DNA from: Oscillospiraceae bacterium
Lineage (GTDB): Bacteria > Bacillota > Clostridia > Oscillospirales > Acutalibacteraceae
Assembly: GCA_015065615.1 (NCBI GenBank)
Contig: SVPY01000009.1
Span: forward strand, 24,168-88,167
Reading direction: 5' to 3'
Length of the DNA stretch: 64,000 nucleotides
Below are positions 54,375 to 62,965 of this stretch, in pieces. The notes beneath the pieces were generated by a model, which was not told where the DNA came from, did no database searches, and saw nothing but the letters and a program-made list of their open reading frames with translations. Made by a program: the position numbers and the translations under genes. The stretch's first letter is position 1, and every line of letters begins with the position of its first letter.

Positions 54375-56837
54375 TTAGAAATCATATTTATTTGCAAGTA
54401 TAGCAGGTGGAAGTGAAAGTAAGCTTATAAGGGGAATTAAGGTAACTATTAAATGAAATAAAGCTACAGCAAGATATACAAGCAAAGACGCTTCTATAGG
54501 AAGTAGGAAACTGAACTGTAAAGAGGGAAGATTATTTAAAATAAATACAATACCGTAAGAAGCTAATACCGTGGGTAACACAGTAATAAAGGTGTTAATT
54601 ATACTTTCAAGAATAAATATTAAGCACAGTTTTCTTTTGGGAATTCCTAAAAGCCTGTAAACTGCAAGCATTACTATTTCCTTCTGAACTTCGCTTCTTC
54701 TTAAAAGATAAAGCATAATAAGGGAGAGTAAAATAACGGAAACCGTAACTATAAGCCTTGCATCTGTTTTTATCTTTGTAGCTTCAAGGTAATTTGCCAT
54801 TTTTTCGGTGTAAACGTCGTTTACGCTGATTTTTATTTGTCCGGAAGTAACTAAGGGGATACTGTTTAAATGTTCTGTAACCGCCTCCTTATCCTCTGTA
54901 TAGATATTAAAGACGGTGCCTATCAAAAATTCTTGAATGGTACTTACCGTGTTATCGGAAACTACAATGGAGGGGTAAAAGCCGCTTACGTCGGGAGCGC
55001 CTGCTATGGTAAAACTTAAAAATCCACTTGTACCGTAGGTGGAGCCGATTCTGTTCTTGTAAGCCATACCTGCGTTTTCGCAAATAACAAGGCATTCGCC
55101 GTCTTCTAAAGTAAGCTCGTCAAATTCGCCCTTAAAATAATCTTTGAATTTACTTATAGAAGCTACTTCACAGCCTCGCACACAGATCGAAATATACATC
55201 TCTCTGTCAATATAAACGGAGGGCTCACCGCTATCGCATATACCTACTATTTCGGCTTCAAGCACGCGCTTGTTATAAATAATGCTTTTGCCTAAAAATT
55301 GATCGATACTTTTTATTCCGTTCTGGGTAATGCCTTCCTTTTCCATAAATTTATCAAGCACCCAGCGGTCTATAACAATTTCCTCAGCGTTTTCGGGCAT
55401 TCTTCCGTAAATAAGGTCGCTCTCTTCTAAGTAATTAAGAGGAATATAGCTGAAGTTATTGAGCCTTGTTTTTAAATCACCCAGCTGCATATAAATCTGA
55501 CTCTGAAGAGTGGAATCGCGGTTTATAATGGGGAGAAATTCGTGCTCTATGCCCGAATTTTTTAAACCTTCAATTATTTCGTCAATTTCATTATCGAGGC
55601 TTATTACGGTGGTGCTCAGCTCAGGTCCTTTTTCTACCGATACGTTAAGTATGTGAGAATCGGAAATTATAAAATCCTCGGGGTCAACTTTTGAGAGTGT
55701 AATAAAATCGCCGGCGGTAATTACAGTTAGCACGGAGAGAATGATTAAAAATATTCTTGTCGCAACAGAGCGAAGGGAAGTCTCTTTATTCATATAAAAT
55801 GCTTCTTTAAGCATATCCTTAAATTTAATGCCCGCGCCTGCTTTTGTTTTTATATTTTTATCGTTTTCATTCTGAGTGAAAATAAGTTCCCCGTCATTAT
55901 CTATACTTTCAAGGGTGACGGATGGTCTCTTGCCTTCTTTTAAAAGCGGAACTTCATTTTCTTTAGAGACGTCAATATTGATGCCCTCGGGAGCCTTAAT
56001 TAATATTTTATCCTTTAAAATAATAAGGGTAAGCTCGTTTTTTGAAGGAGATGCGTCACTTAATATATTAAGCTTAAGACTGTTGCTTTCAAAAATATCG
56101 TTTGAAAAATCTTCTTTATAAACGGTTTTTTCGCTTGAGATATCTAAATTATCATGAGTTAAAGTCTCTGTATCGCTTATAATTCTGCCGCCTGAAATCC
56201 TTATGATTCTGTCGGCAAAAAATTTTGCAATTCTTTCCTCGTGGGTGACCATTACTACGAGACTTGTTTTTGATATTTTGCGAAGAATACTGCAGATGTT
56301 TACGGTGTTCTGTTCATCGAGGTTTCCCGTAGGTTCATCGGCAAATATAACTCTGGGGCGCCTTGCTATGGCTCTTGCAATTGCCACACGCTGCTGCTGA
56401 CCGCCGGAAAGACTGTTTACCTTTCTTTTTACGTACTTTTCCATATCAACAGCTTTTAAAGCTTCGAAAACTCTGTTTAATTTTTCTTTATGGCTTATTT
56501 TTAAAGAATGGAGACCTAAATAAATATTGTAGCCTACGCTGTGCTCAGGCAGCAGGTAGTAATTCTGGAAAATATAGCCGAAATTCTTGTTTCTTTCTGT
56601 GTTATAGGTTTTTGAATCGGTTTTACCTAAATTTATTTTTTCAAAAGTAACTCTGCCGCTGTCGAAATAATCAAGACCGCCAACTGCGTTTAAAAGGCTT
56701 GTTTTACCGCAACCCGAAGGGCCTAAAACACATATAAAACCTTTATCGGGAAGGCTTAAGGAAATATCGTGCAAAACCTTGTTTTCAAACTTGGTGTGTT
56801 TACTGTAGGTTTTATTCAGTTTATCTATTTCAATCAT
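54375..56837 (-). CDS. ABC transporter ATPase-permease fusion (MacB/FtsX type)
   Basis: An 820-residue fusion. Residues 1-225 are a LolD/MacB-type ATPase (GPSGCGKTS, LSGGQQQRVAIARA, VIFADEPTGNLD). A linker with beta-strand character follows, then a membrane helix near 360, a ~300-residue extracytoplasmic domain and three C-terminal helices of an FtsX domain. It lies 16 bases after a similar fusion gene, so the two probably form a heterodimer. Type VII ABC proteins do mechanical work or extrude peptides; no peptide or sensor kinase gene is adjacent. Confidence 0.88.
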   Translation of the reverse strand: MIEIDKLNKTYSKHTKFENKVLHDISLSLPDKGFICVLGPSGCGKTSLLNAVGGLDYFDSGRVTFEKINLGKTDSKTYNTERNKNFGYIFQNYYLLPEHSVGYNIYLGLHSLKISHKEKLNRVFEALKAVDMEKYVKRKVNSLSGGQQQRVAIARAIARRPRVIFADEPTGNLDEQNTVNICSILRKISKTSLVVMVTHEERIAKFFADRIIRISGGRIISDTETLTHDNLDISSEKTVYKEDFSNDIFESNSLKLNILSDASPSKNELTLIILKDKILIKAPEGINIDVSKENEVPLLKEGKRPSVTLESIDNDGELIFTQNENDKNIKTKAGAGIKFKDMLKEAFYMNKETSLRSVATRIFLIILSVLTVITAGDFITLSKVDPEDFIISDSHILNVSVEKGPELSTTVISLDNEIDEIIEGLKNSGIEHEFLPIINRDSTLQSQIYMQLGDLKTRLNNFSYIPLNYLEESDLIYGRMPENAEEIVIDRWVLDKFMEKEGITQNGIKSIDQFLGKSIIYNKRVLEAEIVGICDSGEPSVYIDREMYISICVRGCEVASISKFKDYFKGEFDELTLEDGECLVICENAGMAYKNRIGSTYGTSGFLSFTIAGAPDVSGFYPSIVVSDNTVSTIQEFLIGTVFNIYTEDKEAVTEHLNSIPLVTSGQIKISVNDVYTEKMANYLEATKIKTDARLIVTVSVILLSLIMLYLLRRSEVQKEIVMLAVYRLLGIPKRKLCLIFILESIINTFITVLPTVLASYGIVFILNNLPSLQFSFLLPIEASLLVYLAVALFHLIVTLIPLISLLSLPPAILANKYDF

Positions 56838-56853
56838 TTGTTAAGCCCTCCTT

Positions 56854-59193
56854 TCAGTATAATATAAGGTCGTCTGTCTGGGATGTGAAGGGGTAGACCT
56901 GCTTTTTAAGGCTGCTTCTTATAAAAATATAGGCTATAAGAATACTTATCAGATGGACAAAAAGTAAAAGAAGCAGATAAGGCGCGGGAAGGTAGTGAAG
57001 CATATAGGTGATTCTTTCAAAACCAAGGAAGGATGAAAGGAATACGGCAATAAAGCCCAATGCCTCACCGCAAAGAGTGGTAAAGTAAAGCTGTATGAAG
57101 GTGGATCTGTAGGCTGTTTTTGCGCTTAAGCCTAAATTGGCAAGTATCTTATAGCTTTCTGTCTGACTTGAAAATAATGCTTTTAAAACCAATGCCTGAA
57201 GGAATATAACCGCCGCCAAAGCTGCAAGGCAAACGGTAAGGGTCTGGATTCTTTCGTTTGCAAGCTTTTCGTTTTGCTTTGTGGTGCCAAGCTGATAAGG
57301 GGAAACTGCGTTGTAGCCTTCGCTTAAAAGCGCATCCACAACTCTGTCGGTATATGCGTAGTCTTCAATATAAACGCTTATCTGGGTACTGCCCTTATTG
57401 GGACAGGCTTTTCTGAAGGTGTTTTCACTTACGAATGCAAACTCCAGAAGCGTGGATTCATTGGTTTCGCAAACGGGGAATAATACTTCATATTCGCTGT
57501 ATTTTCCCGTTTCCTCAATATAGCTTTCTTCGTTATAGGCGCCTGCAAGCTGTCTTGCTCCGTAAAGGGTAGTAAAAGTTATTGAAGGGATAAACTCGTC
57601 GTCATAAATAGGTCTTTTAAAATTTTCGTCAAGCTCTTCTTTTGGGGTTGTTCTCTCTTCGGGTAAAATGTAGGTTGCTCTGCCTTTATAATCGGTATGG
57701 AATTCCTTTCCTACACTGGGGGAAACGTTTTCATAATAAGGGGCAAAAACAGAGAACTGATAATCTTTCTTAGTGTAGCTATAGTCGATTATTATACCGA
57801 TATCATCGTGCATATAAAGTCCGCTGCCGTAATCGGTGGTGCCAACAACCCTTACTTCAAGGGCGATATATTCGTTGTGACCCCAGTTTTTATCGTCGCG
57901 GAGGTATATTTTTAATCTTGTACCAATGGGTAAACTGCTGTCGGCGGATATTACTTCAAAAAGATTTTCTGGGAGCCTGCCTTCTTTTAAAAAAGTTTTA
58001 CCGTAACAAAGAAGCGGTACTGTCTTTACGAAGGAGTCCGTCTTTTTAACGCTTATGTCCGAGTCCTTTTCATACTCAGGCTCTAAGCTTGAACCTACAT
58101 TATCGAGGGAGTAGTGAATTTCATAGTCAATGTTTTCTCTGTAGCAGCAGTAGATGTCCGTAGTAAATCCCCATTTTTCAATGGAGTTTACCTTTTCCAA
58201 GCTGAGAATCTTCTCATAATCTTCCTCGGTAAATACTGCTTCTTCGTCTTTAACTACAACAATTCTCTCTTTACTTCCGTTTCTGAAAGCGCTGTCGTCG
58301 TATATTCTTGTAAAATTATCATCAAGATTAACTATAAAAGTTCCTAAAAACACAAAAAACGCAAAGGAAGCAAGAGTGAGGAAAATAAGCAAAAGCGATA
58401 AGAAAACGGGGCGGGACCTGAGCTGAAGAAATGCAGTATAAGAGCTTAAATTTTTAACACCGACGGAAGTTTTATTATGTTCTCTTTCTTCAAAAGGTTC
58501 ATTATTAATTTCCTTAAGTGAAACGTCACTTGCAATCTTACCTTCTTTAATTACTATATGCCTTGTTACGAAGCTTTCACATTCTCTGAATTCGTGAGTT
58601 ATAAGTAAAACAAGCCTCTCTTTTGAAGCATTTTTTAAAAGCGTTATAACCTTTAAGCTGTTTTCGCTGTCAAGGTTACCTGTGGGCTCGTCTGCTATAA
58701 GTATTTTTGAAGGCTTTGAAAGAGCGCGGGCAATAGATAAACGCTGCTTCTGGCCGCTTGAAAGCTTTGCGGCTCTTTTGTATTTATGTTCGGTAAGTTC
58801 TACTTCTTTTAAAATTTCATCGGCTTTTACAGATGCCTCTTCTTTAGAAGTTCCGGAAAGATACAAAGCGCTTAAAATGTTATCCAATACCGTAGCGCCG
58901 CCTAAAATACCGTAATTCTGTGATATAAAGCTTATATTTTCTCTGCGGTAATTTTCCCAGTCGCGGCTGTCAAAGTGAGAGGTAGGGGAGCAGTTTAAAA
59001 GCAATTCGCCGTCTTCATAAGGCAGTATGCCGCCTATAACGGAGGCTAAGGTGGATTTACCGCTGCCGCTTTCACCCGTTATAGCTACGAATTCACCCTC
59101 ATTAAAGCTTAAATTTATTTTATCAAGTCCCTTGGTAACGTTTTTACCCGAGACGTAGTATTTTGATACGTCGCTTAATTTTAGTAATGCCAT
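56854..59193 (-). CDS. ABC transporter ATPase-permease fusion (MacB/FtsX type)
   Basis: A 779-residue paralogue of the next gene. ATPase motifs are GESGSGKST, LSSGQKQRLSIARA and ILIADEPTGNLD; a membrane helix near 265 leads to a large extracytoplasmic domain and FtsX helices at the end. The signature loop LSSGQ deviates slightly from LSGGQ. First gene of the two-gene minus-strand operon. CGAGGAA precedes the ATG. Confidence 0.88.
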   Translation of the reverse strand: MALLKLSDVSKYYVSGKNVTKGLDKINLSFNEGEFVAITGESGSGKSTLASVIGGILPYEDGELLLNCSPTSHFDSRDWENYRRENISFISQNYGILGGATVLDNILSALYLSGTSKEEASVKADEILKEVELTEHKYKRAAKLSSGQKQRLSIARALSKPSKILIADEPTGNLDSENSLKVITLLKNASKERLVLLITHEFRECESFVTRHIVIKEGKIASDVSLKEINNEPFEEREHNKTSVGVKNLSSYTAFLQLRSRPVFLSLLLIFLTLASFAFFVFLGTFIVNLDDNFTRIYDDSAFRNGSKERIVVVKDEEAVFTEEDYEKILSLEKVNSIEKWGFTTDIYCCYRENIDYEIHYSLDNVGSSLEPEYEKDSDISVKKTDSFVKTVPLLCYGKTFLKEGRLPENLFEVISADSSLPIGTRLKIYLRDDKNWGHNEYIALEVRVVGTTDYGSGLYMHDDIGIIIDYSYTKKDYQFSVFAPYYENVSPSVGKEFHTDYKGRATYILPEERTTPKEELDENFKRPIYDDEFIPSITFTTLYGARQLAGAYNEESYIEETGKYSEYEVLFPVCETNESTLLEFAFVSENTFRKACPNKGSTQISVYIEDYAYTDRVVDALLSEGYNAVSPYQLGTTKQNEKLANERIQTLTVCLAALAAVIFLQALVLKALFSSQTESYKILANLGLSAKTAYRSTFIQLYFTTLCGEALGFIAVFLSSFLGFERITYMLHYLPAPYLLLLLFVHLISILIAYIFIRSSLKKQVYPFTSQTDDLILY

Positions 59194-59292
59194 AAAAATA
59201 TTCCTCGAAAGTAATTTTAATAATTATAAGATAAATAATATGAAAATTCAACAATGTAAATTTATAAATCATTATAAAGTAATCGGATTTCA

Positions 59293-59319
59293 TTGACATC
59301 ATAAGTCTTAGCTGATAAT
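59293..59319 (+). promoter_or_regulatory. Probable promoter of the DUF4091 gene
   Basis: TTGACA (59293-59298) and GATAAT (59314-59319) with a 15-base spacer, preceded by TG at the -10. Confidence 0.5.
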
Positions 59320-59364
59320 ATGTAAGTAACTAAATCGGTTAAATATTTAATAAGGAGTGATTAT

Positions 59365-60909
59365 ATGAAGTACAAAGTTATATCAAATGCAGAATTTACT
59401 TATCCCGATATATGGGATTACCCCTCACAGGCGGAATCTGCCGATATTTTTACTTGCCGCGGCGGATATGCTTCTTTTCAGCTTCTTTTTGATGAGCTTG
59501 ATTCAGAGGAAGTTTCAGTAAATTTTAAAGGTTTACCCAACGATGTAATGCCCGAAATTTATACCCTCGTCCCCGTATTTGTTGAGCGTAACGAAGGTAT
59601 TAATAAAGAGAAAATCGGGCCTCATTACCCTGAACGTACAGCGCCTTATTATCTTTACGATTGCCTTAAGCCTTTTAGCGGTAAGCTTGACCTTTCAAAG
59701 GGTTTCGGCGGACTTTATATTGCAATAAAAGCAGAGAAAAACTCATCCAAAGGCGAATACAACTGCTCATTAGAAATTAATGACCTTTCTATACCTGTTA
59801 ATCTTACTGTGTACCCTGTAGATCTGCCTGAAGAAACACTTACTATGATAAACGGCTATGCTGGATGGACCGCTGCAGGGTATCACAAAGTAAAATATTT
59901 ATCCGAAGAATATTTTGAAATTGAAAAGAAGTACCTAAAAGCGCTTCGCCGTATGCATCAGAATATGATGTACGTTCGCGGTGTAAAAGCAACTAAAGTA
60001 AGTGAAAATAAGTGGGACTTTGATTTTTCACATATGATTTCAGAAATGAAACGATATGATGAAGCAGGTATCAAGTATTTTAACGGACCTTCAGTTGGTT
60101 GGCGCAAGAGCTGGAATGAATCTACTATTCTTTTGAATGGCTCAATTCCTTCAATGTCTTACGAAGGCTACTGCTATTTAAGTCAGTATCTGCCTGCACT
60201 TAAAAAAGTTCTTGAAGAAAATAATTTCCTACACCGCTTCGTTATGGGTGTTGCCGATGAACCTAATAAAGAAAACGCAACAGAATTCCGAGCTCTCTGC
60301 GGTCTTATCCGTAAAATTGTACCTGAAATCCGTCTTATAGATGCAATGAACTATGGCGACCTTCACGGCGCTCTCGATATTTGGGTTCCTCTTAATGCTG
60401 AATACGATAAACATCAGGAAGAAATTGAAACTATGCGTGCTAACGGCGATGAAATTTGGTTCTACGTATGCTGCGGCCCCCGCGAAAGAGGCTACATTAA
60501 CCGCTTTATGCATTATCCTCTTCTTTCCACAAGATACCTCCATTGGGGTAACTACCGCCACAACCTTACAGGTTACCTGCACTGGGCTGCAAACTGCTAC
60601 CAGCCGAATCAGGATCCATTTACAGTTAATTGTCCTGAGCACCATTTTGACGACAGAGTCTGCTTCCTTCCTCCCGGTGATACACATATTATTTATCCCG
60701 GTACTGATGGTCCGTGGATTTCAATAAGACTTGAAGCTCAAAGAGAAAGCGCGGAGGAATATGAGCTTCTTAAAAAACTCGCTGAAACTGATAAAGAAAA
60801 GGCAGATGAAATTTGCGAGAAGGTTTTCCGCTCTTTTAAAGATGTTGAATACGACGTAAATAAATTTATAAATAATAAGAGAGAACTTTTAATAGCTCTT
60901 TCAGAGTAA
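59365..60909 (+). CDS. DUF4091 (GH123-like) protein
   Basis: A 514-residue protein with an N-terminal beta-sandwich and a barrel domain of the DUF4091/GH123 type. FVMGVADEPNKENA carries adjacent Asp-Glu, as in the catalytic pair of GH123 N-acetylgalactosaminidases; a late WANCYQPNQDPF also fits. No signal peptide. AAGGAG precedes the ATG. The substrate is unproven, and it stands alone. Confidence 0.8.
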   Translation: MKYKVISNAEFTYPDIWDYPSQAESADIFTCRGGYASFQLLFDELDSEEVSVNFKGLPNDVMPEIYTLVPVFVERNEGINKEKIGPHYPERTAPYYLYDCLKPFSGKLDLSKGFGGLYIAIKAEKNSSKGEYNCSLEINDLSIPVNLTVYPVDLPEETLTMINGYAGWTAAGYHKVKYLSEEYFEIEKKYLKALRRMHQNMMYVRGVKATKVSENKWDFDFSHMISEMKRYDEAGIKYFNGPSVGWRKSWNESTILLNGSIPSMSYEGYCYLSQYLPALKKVLEENNFLHRFVMGVADEPNKENATEFRALCGLIRKIVPEIRLIDAMNYGDLHGALDIWVPLNAEYDKHQEEIETMRANGDEIWFYVCCGPRERGYINRFMHYPLLSTRYLHWGNYRHNLTGYLHWAANCYQPNQDPFTVNCPEHHFDDRVCFLPPGDTHIIYPGTDGPWISIRLEAQRESAEEYELLKKLAETDKEKADEICEKVFRSFKDVEYDVNKFINNKRELLIALSE

Positions 60910-60931
60910 TTATAGTAAATTTATATGTAAC

Positions 60932-60950
60932 GGGGCAGTTTATACTGCCC
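60932..60950. terminator. Terminator between the DUF4091 and cotJC genes
   Basis: GGGCAGT pairs with ACTGCCC, followed by TTTTATT. Confidence 0.65.
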
Positions 60951-60955
60951 TTTTA

Positions 60956-61561
60956 TTATTTTTTAGGCTTATCAAAGCTGGGGTTAAAAGCATAAAAATT
61001 CTTGCTGTCAAGTTTATCTGTAAGAAGTCTTAAGCCCTCGCCGAAGCGCTGGTAGTGAACAATTTCTCTTTCTCTTAAAAATCTTATTGGGTCTTTTACG
61101 TCGGGGTCATCGCAGAAGCGCAGAATGTTATCGTAAGATAATCTTGCTTTCTGTTCGGCAGCCAAATCTTCGTTTAAATCGGCAATAGCGTCGCCTGTTA
61201 CGGCGAACATATCAGCATTAAAAGGTGCTCCCGATGCCGCTACGGGATAAACGCCTGTAGTGTGGTCAATAAAATATGCGTCAAAGCCCTGCTCTTTAAT
61301 ATCCTTCTGAGTTAAATTCTTGGTGAGCTGATAAATAATGCTGCCCACCATCTCAAGGTGCGCCAGTTCTTCCGTACCCACGTCCGTTAAAATAGCCGCA
61401 AGTTCGGGGTAGGGCATACTGTAGCGCTGGCTGAGATAACGAAGGGATGCGCCTATCTCGCCGTGAGGGCCGCCGTACTGGCTGATAATGAGTTTGGCAA
61501 GTTTGGGGTTGGGGCGATTGATGTTTACAGGGTACTGAAGTCTCTTTTCATAAATCCACAT
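60956..61561 (-). CDS. cotJC: Spore coat protein CotJC, manganese-catalase-like
   Basis: A 201-residue ferritin-fold protein of the CotJC/manganese catalase family. Metal-binding glutamates and histidines are in GPHGEIGASLRYL, GTEELAHLEMV and the late REREIVHYQRFGE. It is part of the spore coat in Bacillus and Clostridia. Its start overlaps cotJB by 14 bases. Last gene of the cotJABC operon. Confidence 0.95.
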   Translation of the reverse strand: MWIYEKRLQYPVNINRPNPKLAKLIISQYGGPHGEIGASLRYLSQRYSMPYPELAAILTDVGTEELAHLEMVGSIIYQLTKNLTQKDIKEQGFDAYFIDHTTGVYPVAASGAPFNADMFAVTGDAIADLNEDLAAEQKARLSYDNILRFCDDPDVKDPIRFLREREIVHYQRFGEGLRLLTDKLDSKNFYAFNPSFDKPKK

Positions 61562-61814
61562 GTGTCATTTCCTCCGTTTCCCAGGGCCAGGGTGAACTGA
61601 TCCACTCATAGCGGCTTGAGTCTTTGCTTGTAGGGAATAATTTACCGTATTTCTTTTCATATTCCATCATTAATTTTTTAATGTTATCCTCGTATTCTTT
61701 AAGCTTTCTGTAAGCCTCCATATTTGAGGGGTGGGAATCGAGGAATAAATGAAGCTCCCAAGCGGCAAATTTCATAGCTTCAATTTTCCTTTTCATAATT
61801 ATCTGTTCGCTCAT
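61548..61814 (-). CDS. cotJB: Spore coat protein CotJB
   Basis: An 88-residue CotJB with the family segment AAWELHLFLDSHPSNMEA and a C-terminal YEWISSPWPWE. It overlaps cotJA by 4 bases and cotJC by 14, so translation of the three genes is coupled. Confidence 0.93.
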   Translation of the reverse strand: MSEQIIMKRKIEAMKFAAWELHLFLDSHPSNMEAYRKLKEYEDNIKKLMMEYEKKYGKLFPTSKDSSRYEWISSPWPWETEEMTHVDL

Positions 61815-62008
61815 TTATTGTCACCTCTTTTTCCTAAAAAGGGTTTATTCAGTACGGGGAATAATGTGCCGCACTCCAATGCTTTTAAATCTTCGTAAAC
61901 TTCACCGTATTCCTGAAAAGGCACGTATGCCATAGCTGGTACGGCGTCGTAGGGGATAGGTGACATTTCGCTTTTTCTTAATTTCTGCAAAATGAAATCG
62001 TCGGTCAT
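61811..62008 (-). CDS. cotJA: Spore coat protein CotJA
   Basis: A 65-residue CotJA; the core AMAYVPFQEYGEVYEDLKAL and ECGTLFPVLNKPF are diagnostic. First gene of cotJABC, expressed in the mother cell in Bacillus under sigma-E. On the minus strand a TATACAAT at about 62045-62052 resembles a sigma-E -10, but the -35 is unconvincing. The strong AAAGGAGAG is separated from the ATG by a small GCCTT-TAT-AAGGC hairpin. Confidence 0.92.
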   Translation of the reverse strand: MTDDFILQKLRKSEMSPIPYDAVPAMAYVPFQEYGEVYEDLKALECGTLFPVLNKPFLGKRGDNK

Positions 62009-62169
62009 AATTACTTACGCCTTATAAAGGCTCTCCTTTCTTATATTGTATAATATAGATAAGCTATCCGAAACGGTTGCAGCAATTTTTCGGCTACAAT
62101 GTTATAATATGAGAGAATAAAATATATGTGAAAAACAAAAATATTCTCAAATAATTTTGAAAAAAGTTA

Positions 62170-62197
62170 TTGACAAAACCGAAAATCGTGCTATAAT
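62170..62197 (+). promoter_or_regulatory. Promoter of the first tRNA-Gln
   Basis: TTGACA (62170-62175) and TATAAT (62192-62197) with a 16-base spacer. Confidence 0.75.
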
Positions 62198-62223
62198 AAT
62201 GAACGTTCCAAAGAAATGAATAT

Positions 62224-62297
62224 TGCGGAATTGTGTAAGGGTAGCACGACAGACTCTGACTCTGTTTGTCTGGGTTCAAATCCTAGTTCCGCAGCCA
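62224..62297 (+). tRNA. tRNA-Gln (anticodon CTG), copy 1
   Basis: The acceptor TGCGGAA/TTCCGCA starts with the weak U1-A72 pair typical of tRNA-Gln. The anticodon stem ACAGA/TCTGT holds loop CTCTGAC, so the anticodon is CTG (codon CAG). CCA is encoded. Identical to the copy at 62515. Confidence 0.95.
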
Positions 62298-62300
62298 GAA

Positions 62301-62340
62301 AAGAAAAACCTTTTGTCAATAGTACAAAAGGTTTTTTCTT
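62301..62340 (+). terminator. Terminator of tRNA-Gln copy 1
   Basis: AAGAAAAACCTTTTGT pairs with ACAAAAGGTTTTTTCTT. Confidence 0.75.
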
Positions 62341-62349
62341 TTCAAATAA

Positions 62350-62412
62350 ATCCGTCCTTACAATAACGGATGATATAGCAGAAGCTATGATATCTGTTCC
62401 GCAGATGATATA
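62350..62412. repeat. Array of short hairpins joined by GAT linkers
   Basis: ATCCGT/ACGGAT (62350-62371), ATAGC/GCTAT (62375-62388) and ATCTG/CAGAT (62392-62406) follow each other with GAT linkers. They lie between the two tRNA-Gln genes. Same style as the arrays at 34231 and 63695. Confidence 0.65.
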
Positions 62413-62455
62413 CTCTTCGCACATAATTATCTCAAAAAATATTTCATTTCACCTC

Positions 62456-62483
62456 TTGACATTTTGGAAAAAAGTGATATAAT
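62456..62483 (+). promoter_or_regulatory. Promoter of the second tRNA-Gln
   Basis: TTGACA (62456-62461) and TATAAT (62478-62483) with a 16-base spacer. Confidence 0.75.
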
Positions 62484-62514
62484 AACTTCGTTGTCAAAAA
62501 GACAGCAGAAATAT

Positions 62515-62588
62515 TGCGGAATTGTGTAAGGGTAGCACGACAGACTCTGACTCTGTTTGTCTGGGTTCAAATCCTAGTTCCGCAGCCA
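62515..62588 (+). tRNA. tRNA-Gln (anticodon CTG), copy 2
   Basis: Identical in sequence to copy 1, including the encoded CCA and a few bases of 5' flank (ATATTGCGG here, ATATTGCGG there). It has its own promoter and terminator. The spacing of 291 bases with a palindrome array between suggests local duplication. Confidence 0.95.
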
Positions 62589-62614
62589 AAGCCTCGGCAA
62601 TTAAGTCGAGGCTT
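62589..62614 (+). terminator. Terminator of tRNA-Gln copy 2
   Basis: AAGCCTCG pairs with CGAGGCTT and is followed by TTTAC. Confidence 0.75.
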
Positions 62615-62650
62615 TTTACAAGTCTTAAAGTGTGAAAACACTTTATATAT

Positions 62651-62727
62651 CGAGGTGTGGCTCAGTTTGGTAGAGCGCTGCGTTCGGGACGCAGAGGTCG
62701 CGTGTTCAAATCCCGTCACCTCGACCA
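62651..62727 (+). tRNA. tRNA-Pro (anticodon CGG)
   Basis: The acceptor CGAGGTG/CACCTCG has discriminator A and encoded CCA. The anticodon stem CTGCG/CGCAG holds loop TTCGGGA, so the anticodon is CGG (codon CCG). The T-stem GCGTG/CCCGT contains a T-C mismatch. No clear promoter of its own is visible, so it may be read from the tRNA-Gln promoter. Its 3' end recurs at 62918 and 63617. Confidence 0.93.
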
Positions 62728-62729
62728 TA

Positions 62730-62762
62730 AAGACAGCTGAAGCGATTGCTTTGGCTGTTTTA
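62730..62762 (+). terminator. Terminator after tRNA-Pro
   Basis: ACAGC pairs with GCTGT and TGAAGC with GCTTTG around a GATT loop, followed by TTTATTTTATT. Confidence 0.6.
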
Positions 62763-62789
62763 TTTTATTATAGCAATATAACTGAGCCT

Positions 62790-62965
62790 GCTCAGTTTGG
62801 TAGCACAGAGCACGACCGCTGCCGGTGGCAGAGAAAGGGAGTGCGATTGTGGCGCAGCGGTCAAAATTTAAAGGCAAAAATTTGCCGCATAAATTTTGGG
62901 CACCGCAAGAGTAAGCCGCGTTCGGGACGCAGAGGTCGCGTGTTCAAATCCCGTCACCTCGACCA
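62790..62965 (+). pseudogene. tRNA-Pro pseudogene interrupted by palindromic DNA
   Basis: A D-arm piece (GCTCAGTTTGGTAG, 62790-62803) is followed by ~114 foreign bases and then an exact 48-base copy of the anticodon-arm-to-CCA half of tRNA-Pro (62918-62965). The 5' acceptor strand is missing. The insert holds an inverted repeat GACCGCTG/CAGCGGTC (62814-62821, 62855-62862) and a nested palindrome AAAATTTA/TAAATTTT (62863-62870, 62890-62897) around GGCAAA/TTTGCC. It cannot form a normal tRNA. Confidence 0.8.
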
